NCBI GenBank assembly: GCA_050084985.1
Contig: JBITNC010000001.1
Span: forward strand, 203,050,001 to 203,114,000
Direction: 5' to 3'
From: Nageia nagi
Lineage: Eukaryota; Pinophyta
DNA: 64,000 bases
Position numbers and translations under genes: made by a program. A model generated the notes under the pieces. That model saw only the letters and a program-made list of their open reading frames with translations, made no database searches and was not told the DNA's origin. Below are positions 47,100 to 58,839 of this stretch, piece after piece (within the stretch, counting starts at the first letter, position 1; every line of letters begins with the position of its first letter).

Positions 47100-49145
47100 A
47101 TGATATGCCTTAGAGTATTTCAATTACATGTTATATGTCTAGGAACCCTATGATAATTGCAAAATTCTTCATATCTAAAATTTTTAGGTACACCATTAGG
47201 AAACTTAGGCTCAATAATATGAGGAAGTTAAATAAGATATTATTTTAAAAAAACATTAACAATATTATCAATAGTATTAGTAAAAGGTGTAAACTTTCAT
47301 CTAGGCTTAGAACTAGTTTGGCATTTATGACTAACATTATTTACTTCACCTTTTTTATTCTTCTGGGGGATTTCAACTATCTTTTGATATGTAGAGATGT
47401 CATTATTATACATAGCATATAATGTTTTAATGCATGGCTCTTTTTTTAACACAACATCCATCATATCCCCTTATGTCATCTTATGATTAGAAATGACCAA
47501 CTTATATATGGGTAATAAAGCATTTGCAAATGTATCTTTCATATGTTTCTTAGGCATGATGATTTTATTAGCAATGCATGTCCATACTTTGACAAAATCA
47601 CGAATATATTGGTTAAGCAATTGTTTAATTTTACACAAATCTTCAAAATAGACTTTTTCAACAATATTGTACTTTAAATTTTGCAAAAATTGATGAATTA
47701 AATCTTCATACCTATCAATGCTCTTTTTAGGAAGCTAAAAATACCATTTCAATGCCTCATCCTTTAGACTATGTGAGAACAATTTTGTAAGCATATCTTT
47801 ATCATGCATATATTCCATATCCTCTTCTTAAAATTTTCTAACATGCATCTTAGGATCTTGCAAACCATTAAATTTAGTAAATTTAATACTCTTATTCCTA
47901 GCAAGTATTTTAGCAAGAATTCTATCCGTTAATGGCCTCTTTAAGAAAAATAAGAAATCATCATCATCAACAATTAATTCTAATTCCATTTTTTTATTTG
48001 CATTCCTTAGTTGACACCTATTTTGGGGGAGGTGGAGGGGTTTGTTGTGGAATTTGTTTCTTTCTAAGTTCATTTGCTTTAAGTACAACAAATGGACCTA
48101 TTCAATTTATTCGTTCATGTTCCAATTTATCAAGCATTTGAACTAAGATATCTATTTATTTTTGGCAAGGTTCTAAATGCAAGGTATCATTTTCTTGAAA
48201 GTCATGAAGGATTCCAAATTTAATATTATGTTCTTCTAATTTCTAATTTGTTTGTATCGTATAAGCATCACTAATAAATTTATCAAATTTTTCTTACAAC
48301 TCATCATCAAGATTATCATTGTGTACAATATTCTTACCTATAGCATACTTACCTCTTTTGAAGTGACCATATTTTAGGATGAGGTACTCATAATCATCAT
48401 CTACATCCTCCATTCTACTATCCTCAACAACTACATTGTATTGAAGCTATATAGTTACCTCAGGTTCAACCTCTATCTTGGCCCCATCCATATTATTAGA
48501 AGCATATTTGCAAGAAGGTACACCATTAGCAGTATTCATATTAATGGCATGAGCCCTTTGTCACATAGATCTTACATTTTCATATTAAAATGAACTAGAT
48601 CTTACATTTTCATATGAAAATAAACTATCCAAAGATTTTGAGGCTATAGATTTTTCTTCTAAAAGCTCATAACTTGTTAAAATATCAATATAATAGTTTT
48701 AGCATTATGAGTAAGAAAATATTCTAATTATTTTCTATTAGATAGTAGTTCTTGTATAGATCTAATGTGAAAAGGAATTATATCTAACTCAATAATTTCA
48801 CCATTACTTTCATCAGAATGACTATTCAAGCTTACACTTTCAAATTTGAATTGATCAACATTGGTACCAAATCTCTTAGGAGTTTCACCAATGATATCCA
48901 TTTTCTTGCTAGAGCTTGTAGATTTAGTATCATTAGGAGCATCAAGATGAGGTTCTTGTAGAGGTAGGTCAAGATTATGCCTAACACTTATTTAAATATC
49001 ATTGAAATAAAACTTCCCTTTGGATACCTACATTTAGATCCATCTTTTCAATATAAGTAGAATAAACCCTAGTTTTATCATTTTCTCTAGCTATTATCTA
49101 AAGATCTTGAGGTAAGGGGACAAACAATAGCAAGAATGGATTCAT
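47100..49145 (-). pseudogene. Element C gag relic
   Basis: Minus-strand gag beginning at ATG 49145 (ATGAATCCATTC, equivalent to B at 3069). The frame is broken repeatedly. Recognisable pieces: acidic N-terminal part with SKQ/ENG-like phrases, KFNGLQDPKMHVRKF (about 47870-47828) identical in most positions to B, then LLNQYIRDFVKVWTCIANKI (about 47620-47560), the segment equivalent to QPFSKFVAEWKKIAKFI of E. The knuckle region near 47150 reads CNYHRV-like with decay. It supports the B-C relationship and the capsid nature of the gene. Not functional. Confidence 0.75.
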
Positions 49146-49209
49146 GAATTTTTAGAAAGAATGACCTAGGTTAAGACCTAGGTGTGTAAGAATGTTAGGT
49201 TCACCAAAA

Positions 49210-49930
49210 TGTAAACCCAAAAATGTGTAAATACATAAAAAAAAATTTAATTTGGTCTATGAATATAATGAATAGTAACTCTATATAATATTACAAGAAA
49301 TATACATGAAACCTATAAACCTAATATAGAGTTGGCCCTATAGCCAATTTGTGTACAATCCTCAAAGTAGGACCATAATGAATCTTTGGAGGATTATGAT
49401 TAGACTTTAAATGAGCTCTCAATAAATGTTCTCTATAATGGATTCATGAGCTATTCCCTAATCTGAACCTCTTGATCATGAAGGCGCATGGCACTGGCTA
49501 CATGGATCTTGTACACTACTTACAATGTAGGCTTGGCAATTTCATTTGATGCACAAGAGAGAGATAATAGAGCTTAGAGAGTTAACAAGTTCTCAAAGAT
49601 AGGTGGTGAAAAGAGACACCATGGGTACAATATTTGGGACAACCACCTAGTAGAGAGATCTGATAAGGATATCAACCTCCAACTTCTCTATTTATAACCT
49701 ACAAAGAAATAGAAAAGGATGAGGTTAACATATAGAAATAATAATGATCATTTCAATATTCAAGATAAATTAAAATATAAACCATGTTATATGATATTAC
49801 ATTGGCTTTAGCACATGATATTGCAATATAATAGTATTTTATCTTGATTTATATCTTATTACCTTTTAATAATTTAATATGTTAATTATAATTTATTAAA
49901 TAAATAATAAATAATTTTTAGGCATATATA
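49210..49930 (-). repeat. Element C 5' LTR (minus orientation)
   Basis: 721 bp, + strand TGTAAACCCAAAAATGTGTA to GGCATATATA. Immediately left of it (49209-49190) lies the minus-strand PBS TGGTGAACCTAACATTC. Followed by TSD gtatc. Confidence 0.87.
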
Positions 49931-49935
49931 GTATC

Positions 49936-51205
49936 AATTATATACATCAAAAAATAATACTTTTTTGAATAAATGAGTTTTAATGCATTGAAATACTTAA
50001 TTCATTATTTTTATTTATTACTAATGTCTAACTATGCAAAATCAATTATTCAAATATGTAAATGTAGCTAAATTAACTTAAACTCAAAAAAGGTGAGAAA
50101 GTGGGTATCTAGCTATATTAACTTAATATAGATTAAATGAGGTATATAATATAATGATAAATTATAATTTCTCACTCCTAACTTATTATTGCAATTGCAC
50201 ACTTGTGATTTATGCTCCTAAAATTTGCTCTAAGATTGTATGCTAGGGTTTTAAAGCTAAGGTTTGAAGGATCAAGGGTTTCAATCAAAATTCTTCATCA
50301 AACCTCTCACATATTGAATCTAAACATATATGATAACATTTCCATGGTTAATTTATCATTGTATTAATCTATTAGTGCATATAGTTTGTATACTCAAGGT
50401 TTTTGTAGGATTGAAGATACTTCAACCATGGGAAAGCTTAGGATGATCCACCTTTGTATCCTCAAATAAACTTGTATGCATTTTACTATTTTTTATAGGT
50501 TAAATTCATTTTAAATTACATTGAAATGGTTTAAGCTTACATTTGATCTTATGGATATCCTTCGATCTCATAGATCCAAGGATCTTTAAAGATCTTTTAA
50601 TTTCATAGGTTTTGAGTTTTTATAGGGATAAAAACACTAGATCTCATATTTATCCATCAAAACATATACAAATCCACCTAAAATTACCAATTACATATTG
50701 TAAACCATTAAATCAGCATCTAGGCATAAGCATTTGCATAGTAGGCATACATATGTGTATTATCTCATTGATCTGGGGACTAAGAGGCTCACATTACCAT
50801 TTGGAATGAGTTCACTCATTTGAAGCTTATTTAGGTGCCTTAAGGGGTCAAAATTGGAGGTCCCCTACCCTCATTAGATGCATTTAGGTATCCTCTACAT
50901 TATTTTAAAATTTTGAATCATTCTTTACATATTTAGCCATACCTTTAACATAATTATTGTCTACTTCTAACTAAGTAAAGCATAGTTATGTACACTTGAA
51001 GTTTATATTTGAATATAACTTGTTTATGCATTTTAGTCTATAATAGCATCAATTTCAGACTACATTAAATGGTGAACCTTACATGAGGACCAACATCTCA
51101 TTGGATTTAGTATTCTCTTCACCTTTCTATTTTTCTTTCAAGTCTTGCTTACATTTTAGAGTTTTTTTTTTTTAGTTTTTACCCACCTAAATGGGTTAAA
51201 CTTGT
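49936..51205. other. Inter-element DNA, no gene recognised
   Basis: AT-rich. It should continue the CACTA relic interrupted at 41677, but no conserved residues of DUF4216 could be followed beyond the first codons. The open frame 50612-50809 lacks support. Confidence 0.4.
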
Positions 51206-51210
51206 AAAGG

Positions 51211-51824
51211 TGTTAGAATGTGTAATCTTTACTTGGTTATTTTAGTGATATTATTCCCTTATACTTCGATTAAAGGATAATTATTTATCCTCATTTTTTA
51301 TTTTTTTGGTGCAAGGCATATTCCAAAGGAATCCTTATACCATTTTTAACCTTTTATGGACTTATGAATATTCTAACAAATATGTGAAAATAACTCATAT
51401 TTTTATTTCTCATTTGAGATGATTCTAGAATGGGAGTTACACTAATTTCTAACTCCTAGAATGAGTTTTATTTTATAATTCCCACCTTTCCTATTGCAAG
51501 GTGGCAAGTTTAGATTATGTTTGTAAGTCCCTCTCTCCATGTCTATTTATTACAGTGTTGTCTCTTCTTTTTATCATTTAGGAATTCTTCTAATTTTGTA
51601 ATAAGCTCTCTTGTTTTTTTTAGGCATTTTTTCCATTCTTTCAATATAGGAGTTTTTTTTTTTCTTTTTCCCTCTTAACAAATTTCTTGTGTCTTCTCCT
51701 TTATGTGATTACTTCTTAAAGTTTTAGATATTATTTTTCTCCTTATTTTTGATATATTTATTTTCTTCAATTAATGTCTATATTGATTAGTTATTTTGAT
51801 CCATTAACTTTAAAAATTCTATCA
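51211..51824 (+). repeat. Element F 5' LTR
   Basis: 614 bp. Includes a TATA-like region and the phrase CTTTACTTGGTTATTTTAGT shared (one change) with 54625. Confidence 0.75.
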
Positions 51825-54600
51825 TAGTACCAAATCCATGCAATTATTGCTAATCTTGTATTTTGAATAAAGTTGTTGCTCCAAGTTCTTAAGCCATCTC
51901 TTTTTGAGAAGCATCTATTTGTTGGAGAGATTTTTTTAATTTTTTTTCCCTAGATTATTTTTGCAAGATTTATTAGGGTTAATTCAAGTATTTTTTTAAG
52001 CTCACATAATTTCTTTAAGAAATAAATCTTATGTAATTTTTTAATGTGCAAAAATTATTTTAATAAAAAAACTCTAATTTATTTTAAATATTTTTTTATA
52101 AATTTATTTGCCTTTTTTCATAAATATACTTGCTTTAATTTTTTCTATTTATAGAAATGAAGTTAATAAATATTCTTTATTTAATAATAAAATTCTTTAC
52201 AAAGTGTCAAATTTTTTACAATGATTTTTTGAGGGTTTGGTTGCATCCCCTGGCCACCCATGCACTCAACTGCCCACTATGCCTTCTACGAACACCCACC
52301 CTATCCCATCTTATCATTTCTCTTGGATTATTCTCTCAATGTCACTTTTCTTGTAGATAGCTCACATTCTATAATATGATATGTTGGGCACACTATCTAA
52401 CTTGAATTTAGCCTTATTTATTACCCTTATGTCGAGTGTTGGGCATCATTAATATTTTTTGAAACTAAGCTTTTTTTCACTAAACATTATTTTACAACAT
52501 TATCAATGTGTTCAATCACCATAGAAACCCTAATTATTAGTGTTCCCCCATTGTGATTTATTGAATTTAGGAAAACCCTTACTATCATCCCTTACACACT
52601 CACAACCTCCCTTTGCCCATCCTTTGGTTGCATGCACACCTACGTGGTGCCCTTTACCTTTTATGTCCCCTCCTTGGTGCATGCTTTCCCCTCTTATGCT
52701 TTAGTTCCCCTTAGTTTGTGCTACCTCTCTCACATGACACATATTCCTTTCTATCACATGAGCTTTCTTTTGCTCTCAAAAGTCCTAACAGACTATCTAA
52801 TTCATCTATGATAATTTGATAGGATTTTAGATACCAAGAATGTGAGGGGAAGAGATTTGAACCTTAGGCCTCTCTAATTCATATATAATAACTTGATAGG
52901 ATTTTAGATACCAAGAATGTGAGGGGAAGAGATTTGAACCTTAGGCCTCCCTTTTTGAGAGTTTAAATAACCTCTTTCTTACCAACTCCCCTCACAACTT
53001 GCTTTTTCATTAAGTTATTCTTTACGTTTTATTATTATACTTCCATATTTGTTAGTTTTATTTTTTATATAGTTTAATTTTTGACTTTTATAATAGTTAT
53101 TTTTTAATTGATTATGTTCATTTAATTAATTATTTTAATTTTTTTTTCATTATTTTTTTTCTTTTGGTATAATTTTTAACTGTATTAATGTTATATTTAT
53201 TTATTTTATCATTTATATTTTTAAATATCATTATTAAAATTTTAAATATCATTTAAATTTTTATGTTTACCCTATATTTTTAACTATTAGTTAATTTGTT
53301 ATGTTTAGCTTATGATTAAATGACAATTAATGGTATTTTTCTCATGTATTCATTCTTAAATTTTTGATATGTTAAAAAAATAATTTTTGATAATTTAAAT
53401 AAATTGAATACTTTTGTTGCATATTGCATATAATTATTTTTACCTTTAATGGTATTTTTTTAAGGTGAAATCCTCATAAATATCATTAATGAGGTATTTG
53501 TTTTTGATACATTATTTACATTGTTATAATTTTCCTTTAAATATTTTGAGATAATTTATGATTCATAAAGGTTTAAATTTAATTTCTTTTACCATGATCA
53601 TTTATATTATTTTGAGTGTTTTATGTCCTAGGCAACATATAAACCCTCATATTTGGGTTTGTGATCAATTTTGCATGAATGGTATAATTGGACATAATGT
53701 CCATTCTTGCAAACTTGAAGTCACTTACCATACATTAATTTATGCTCATGGTATGGTTATTGAATCAACCTTAAACAATTTAATAATATGGTTCCTTTTA
53801 TTTGCAAAATATTTTATGACATGTTCTTTTGTTGACCTTAAAGGAAACTTAATATTATTTTGTGCTATAAATTTATGGATCATATATAATGAATTTATTT
53901 TCCTCACCCTTTTAAAAGGTTAATGTGTGCTTATTTTTGGGTTAATTTATCTAATGATATGTTAATGTAGTACTTGTAATATGCATTTTATTTGCTATGA
54001 TGTTGATGCTTATCCCTTATTTTTTAGCACTATGAGTCAATTTTATGATTATTGTTATGATCTAATGAGGGAACCTTGAGATATTTATGTTTTGTAAAGG
54101 TTACTTTTTTCCATTGATGTATGGAGCCTAGCAAGAGACCACTTTATTGAAGAACATATTGTTGGATTTCTCATGACCACACCGTCTTATTTTGAGCCTA
54201 TGTTTCTCTTATTCATTTTTTGTGGCCTATGAGCCTTATTTTGAAATGTTATTTAGAGTTATAATTATAGTGGAGCTCTTATTTTTTATGCACATTCCTT
54301 TATATTTGGATCTCTTATTCTCATTGTATTATGAGTCTATTCTTGGAGCTTCTTATGGTATTCTTTATAGAGCTCAAGTGAACCTTCTATTTGGAATCAC
54401 ATATTATTTATATGGACTTATTATATCTTCATGGTGGTGACCCCTTCTTCTTCAATACCTCAAGTGCTTTTTCAAGGGATATTTTTTGATATCATATTTT
54501 TGTATCTTTTTTAAACCCCAAGTAAAGGTTAAAGGAAGATGTTATAATTGCAATATTTTCTTGGCACTTTGCTTTTTTTTAAACTCCCCAAGTAAAGCTT
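51825..54600 (+). other. Element F interior, non-coding
   Basis: No domain recognised. Open frames 53558-53923 and 54192-54440 are hydrophobic, low-complexity and without family resemblance. Contains a 77-bp tandem duplication (see 52797-52950) and AT-rich stretches near 53050-53250. Confidence 0.5.
52797..52950. repeat. 77-bp tandem duplication in element F
   Basis: ctaattcat starts at 52797 and 52874; both copies contain tagataccaagaatgtgagg and gaagagatttgaaccttagg. Two units, nearly identical in the second half. Confidence 0.9.
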
Positions 54601-54609
54601 AAAGGGGGA

Positions 54610-55141
54610 TATTAGAATGTGTAACCTTTACTTGGTCATTTTAGTGATATTATTCTCATATACTTAGGTTAGAGGATAAGTATTTATCCTTATTTTTTTA
54701 TTTTTTTGGTGCAAGAAATATTCCAAAAGAATCCCTACATTTTTTATGTACTTATGAATATTATAAAAAATATGTGAGAATAATTTATATTTTTATTCTT
54801 CTTTTGAGATTATTATATAATGGGAGTTACTTTGTAACTCCCTCTCTCCACCTCTATTTATTAAGGTGATCTCTTTTCTTTTCTTCATCTAGGAATTCTC
54901 CTAATTTTTGTAATAAGCTCTCTTATGTTTTTCTTTAGGCCTTTTTTCCATTCTTGCAATGTAGGGATTTTTTTTCTTTGTTTTCCCCTCTTAAAAATTC
55001 TTTTTATATCTTCTCCTTTATGTGATTGCTTCTTGGAGTTTTAAATATTATTTATCTCCTTATTTTTGTTGTATTTAATTTCTTTAATTAATTCTTGCAT
55101 TAATTAATTGTTTTAATTCATTATCTTTAAAAATTCTATCA
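54610..55141 (+). repeat. Element F 3' LTR
   Basis: 532 bp, preceded by aagcttaaaggggga. Aligns with 51211-51824 apart from the deletion near 54835. Confidence 0.75.
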
Positions 55142-55146
55142 AAAGC

Positions 55147-56880
55147 TTCAAGAATTCATGGTTATTTTTAAGCAAAATTTGGATAGGGGACTCTAGTGGT
55201 AGGGATGGATCAAATCTAAGTTTTTAGTTTTCAAACTCAACAATTTTATATCCCAAATGTAGTCCAATCTACACCTCATAATAGGTGTATTATGTCCTAA
55301 AATAGATACAAGTACTATAGAGAGAGTTTTAGAGCTCAAAACCCTTAAAATACTAGGTGCACTATTCCTCATAGCCATATTGTCAAGTGCACTACACCCA
55401 ATCCTAGATGCATTATGCCCCAACACCCAAGCCCTAGGCACACTATGCCTATCAGCTAGATGGACTATGCCCCATAACTTAGTATTTTTTGACCTTCAAT
55501 AGCATCATAGGTACAATGTGCCCCAAAAATAAAGAGCTTGTTTTCTTAAAAAAAGGTAGATGAGGTAAAAGTTTGACTATGCCCCAAAATAAAGAGGTAT
55601 TTTACTCAAAGAAAACTTAGACAAAATCCAATTTTTACTATTCCTAAGATCAATGCATTTAAATTTTTTGATATCTTACTTAAAATTTAAAATAGGTTTA
55701 TATTTTATGGCTTTTCACAATCAAGTGTATTCTTGTAAAGGCCTAGGGGGTGTGTTTACACTTGCATTAAAGTGTGCACCTAAGTTTTCCTTTTTTTTCA
55801 AATTCATCTTGGTGATTACATTTTTTTATTTTGAAAGCTCTCTCAATTATGAGAGACTTCTATCCAATTAAGCTCTTCACCTTAGAGCTGGAGGGAATGT
55901 TCTAATCTAGATGAGAATTTGAATCACTTCTAATGTCTTATCCATATCATTTCATAATTTGATGAATCTTATGATTATTTTTTTATTGCATTTTATCTTA
56001 ATAAATTTACTTTCATTTTGGGAGGACATTATTAGATAAATAAGAAAGTTATTTTGGATCTAAAATCTATATCTTTAGTAAATATTTTTCTTACTTTTGG
56101 GAATTGAGTGTTCTTTGTTATGTGCATAAAAAATCATCATTTTCTTTCACTTTTATTTTAAAAAAAATAACAAATTATAAAAAATAACATACATTGGGAG
56201 GGATTACTATGCATTTTGAGGGAGTAGTGTGCATCTCATTTTAGTTTGCATCTCATATTTGATTTTTTATACTAGATTCATTCACATACTTAGGGAGTTT
56301 CTAGGTAACATGGAATTATTTACCATAGCCTAAAATTTACTTGGATTTCATTACCAAAGTGGGAACCCCTCTCCATTAGGAATTACTTCCTATGGAGGAT
56401 ACCTAAGAACCCTTGTAAAATATTTCACACCCTTAGAATATTGAACCTTTACCCTTTTAAATTAATGTCTAGTATTTCAAGTGTAGGGAAACATAAATAA
56501 GGTTATGTCAAAAAGAACAATTGCATCTAAAATCTATCAAACTTAATAAGATAATATTCAACTTGAACCAAAAATAAATTAGAACAAATAATTTAAAATT
56601 ACTATTTATCATAATTTCTATACTCATATAGATTTGCATCTTCATCTCAGGTGCTTGTTTAAATTGAATCAACACTAAAATAATATTAAATTTGAACATA
56701 TCATAAACTTGGTTCTTTGTGTTTGTTTCATTTTTATTTTGCAAGTTTTTTATTGCACTCATTGTGTTTAAAAGTTCCTCCTTGTAGTCTTGTAAAATAG
56801 ACTCTAATTCACTTGAGAAATCAATTTGGTATGAGGATTCCATAGTGGAAATGGTGGAAGCAATAGCTTAAAATAAAAAA
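55147..56880. other. Inter-element DNA with CTATGCCCC repeats
   Basis: No gene recognised. 55255-55530 holds a degenerate short repeat (listed separately); related phrases (ggagtagtgtgcat) recur near 56210. The minus-strand open frame 56508-56843 has no recognised domain. Confidence 0.45.
55255..55530. repeat. Degenerate CCTAGGTGCACTATGCCCC repeat
   Basis: Variants occur at irregular 25-45-bp spacing: aggtgtattatgtcc, aggtgcactattcc, aagtgcactacaccc, agatgcattatgcccc, aggcacactatgcc, agatggactatgcccc, aggtacaatgtgcccc. Substitutions are mainly transitions, so this looks like an old short-unit array. Confidence 0.65.
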
Positions 56881-56889
56881 TAATAATTC

Positions 56890-57130
56890 AAATGAGATAA
56901 AGGAAGAGCCAAATCTTAATATGGATAATCAATCTATTATTTTTGCAAAAACTCTCCATAAGTTCCAACAAAATACACCTAATGAGATGGTAAAAGTAAT
57001 GGAGCAAGTACATAATACTTTAGCCTAACAACTCAGTATATCTCAACAAATGTAAAAGAAACAAAATCAACTTAATCAACATGGAGAAAGTAACTCATAT
57101 CAAGCTTAGGAGTTTTTTAAATAGTAAATT
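56890..57130 (+). pseudogene. Gln/Asn-rich gag-like fragment, interrupted by element D
   Basis: The + strand reads NLNMDNQSIIFAKTLHKF then a Q/N-rich segment (HNTLA, LSISQQM, KKQNQLNQHGES) with a few stops that fit CAA or CAG to TAA or TAG. It ends where element D begins. The composition resembles the N-terminal part of plant gag proteins, but no conserved domain is reached, so the assignment is weak. Confidence 0.3.
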
Positions 57131-57159
57131 CAAACATATATAATTAATCAAATGCTATA

Positions 57160-57947
57160 TGTTTACAAATAAAAATTTATTTAAGAATGTAAATAACTAA
57201 AATATATACAATTTTGAAAGATACATATATCTATTTGTAAATTTTGAGCTAATGGATAGCAATTTATAACAAGATAAGATGATATAGAAGATAACAAATA
57301 ATTGGAATTGAAATGATACTACCAAATAAGATTGAATTTATGTACTTACCTCATGGAGTGTACCTAATATGGATGAATGGAAGATACTGATGAAGCCTCA
57401 ACAATGAATAGAGTTTGCACCCAAAGTCTTGAAGCAAGATGATCCAAAAAGAGGGCCATAGGTGATCTATTTCATGCACAAAAGGAGCATTGATGGTTTG
57501 CTTTCATCTATAGGGAGTGCCAATGGTCTTCATTAGATTATATTCCATTCTAAATTGACTTTATGCCTCCACATGAACTCTCAATGGTCTTAATTTGATA
57601 CTCAAATAAGCTTAGAATTGTCAAGATGCTCACATAAGGAAGTACACAAACATAGCCTTGAATGGTGGTGTTAAGAGACACCTAAAGAACTACCATCATC
57701 AAGACTATATATGGAATCATGTATCTCCTTGATGTGGACTTACTATTAGATCCCTCTTTATATAGATAATAATATGACCTACTCCTTAGGTTGATGTGTA
57801 CCAACATAAATAAGAATATAGTAAGTCAATGTTATATATTGATCATATCCAAAATATCATAAATATTCTTGAACTAGACATATAAGTGCAAGCACATACT
57901 TCCTAATGTATTAAATTAAATGCATAAATTAATTTTATGTGATAATA
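57160..57947 (-). repeat. Element D 3' LTR (minus orientation)
   Basis: 788 bp, + strand TGTTTACAAATA...ATGTGATAATA, aligning with the 835-bp E LTRs with many differences. TATA-like region on the minus strand near 57766-57755. GC motifs seen in E appear here only as eroded forms (gccataggtgatc near 57466, gtgccaatggtctt near 57527). Left flank would supply a TSD (ctata) that cannot be checked here. Confidence 0.85.
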
Positions 57948-58384
57948 GATGCCCCATTTTGGATGAGAAATTGAAAATCACTAGGTGCATTGAGATTTTT
58001 CATTCAAAGTATAACCAAGATGTCATAGCAATCAAATATTGATAAGTATAGATAAGCATAATACCAACACTAATCAATCTATTTTGATACTAAACTATGA
58101 TAAAGATATAAGAAAGATAAATAATCATATTGATAAAAGGTATGAGTTTAAGAAAACCCCCTCATATGACATCCATCATGTTGCCTCTAGTTGGTTTTGA
58201 TGTGCTCCATGAGCTTTAATGATAACCTGCAAAAAAAAAAGAGTTCTAGGGTCCATAACCATCTAGCAAGAGGTCATCAATGATAAGTACCCATATTTTT
58301 TATATATTTTTATATGTGGAGTGCAACCATTTCATGTCATTGATGATTCTATCCATTGATCTTATGAAATTTAAATTTCCTATT

Positions 58385-58645
58385 AAGAGACATAATGATA
58401 AAACTAGGAGCTGAAACTCTACCAAAAGTCATATTACAATTAGGAGTGAGAGCTAAACTCTACACCAAGAGGTATGAAATGATGATGAGAGACAAAACTT
58501 TATGCTGATGATATGAGAGTTGAAATTCTATTCTAAGAGGCTAAAAATTAGGATGATGATATGAGAGCTAAAACTCTGTGCCAAGAGGCATGCAAATCTT
58601 ACAATTTGGGAGTTGAAACTCTACACCAAGGGGTATCTAATGATC
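58385..58645. repeat. Degenerate minisatellite in element D, cognate of the element E array
   Basis: Five to seven irregular units built on GAGAGCTAAAACTCTACACC-AAGAGG...ATGATGATAT. The GAGCT...ACTC frame and the following ATGAT match GGGAGCTGGACTCC...CATGATAA of element E, at the same place between integrase and 3' LTR. Confidence 0.7.
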
Positions 58646-58839
58646 TTTATTTTTGCTATTTTTATTGTATAATATGATCATAGGTGATGCTTTTCTACTA
58701 AAATGGAGTGTTGGTGCTCCTCGTATGATACTAAAATGACCTTATATTTTTGGATTTTTATGCCATCTATTCCTTGCTTATTCCTATAGTAATATTTTTA
58801 CAAAAATTGATGCATAGGATGACCCACAAGTTGTGTAGA

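Larger units (their letters stand above)
41678..49930 (-). mobile_element. Element C: old LTR retrotransposon related to B, gag only
   Basis: LTRs 41678-42390 (713 bp) and 49210-49930 (721 bp), TG...CA (one end TA). Flanks gtatt (41673-41677) and gtatc (49931-49935) form a 5-bp TSD with one T/C difference. Minus orientation: PBS near 49207, gag 49145-47100, PPT next to 42390. LTR size, PPT, PBS and gag resemble B, so both are one family. No pol in the 4.7 kb between gag and PPT. Inserted in the CACTA relic. Confidence 0.88.
51211..55141 (+). mobile_element. Element F: short LTR retrotransposon-like element without coding capacity
   Basis: LTR-like repeats at 51211-51824 (614 bp) and 54610-55141 (532 bp) start TGTTAGAATG / TATTAGAATG and end TTCTATCA. 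An internal deletion of about 80 bp in the second copy explains the length difference. Flanks aaagg and aaagc match at four of five positions. A PPT (aaaggggga) abuts 54610. After the first LTR, tagtaccaaatccatg resembles an eroded TGGTATCAGAGCCA initiator-Met PBS. The 2.8-kb interior has no recognisable gag or pol. It is probably a non-autonomous element, clade unknown. Confidence 0.72.

Noticed and set aside
52850-52950. agatttgaacctt resembling a tRNA B box in the 77-bp duplication
   Set aside because: No A box at the right distance and no cloverleaf; the phrase is simply part of the duplication.
53558-53923. 121-codon open frame in element F
   Set aside because: Hydrophobic, without known motif, and in AT-rich DNA where such frames arise by chance.
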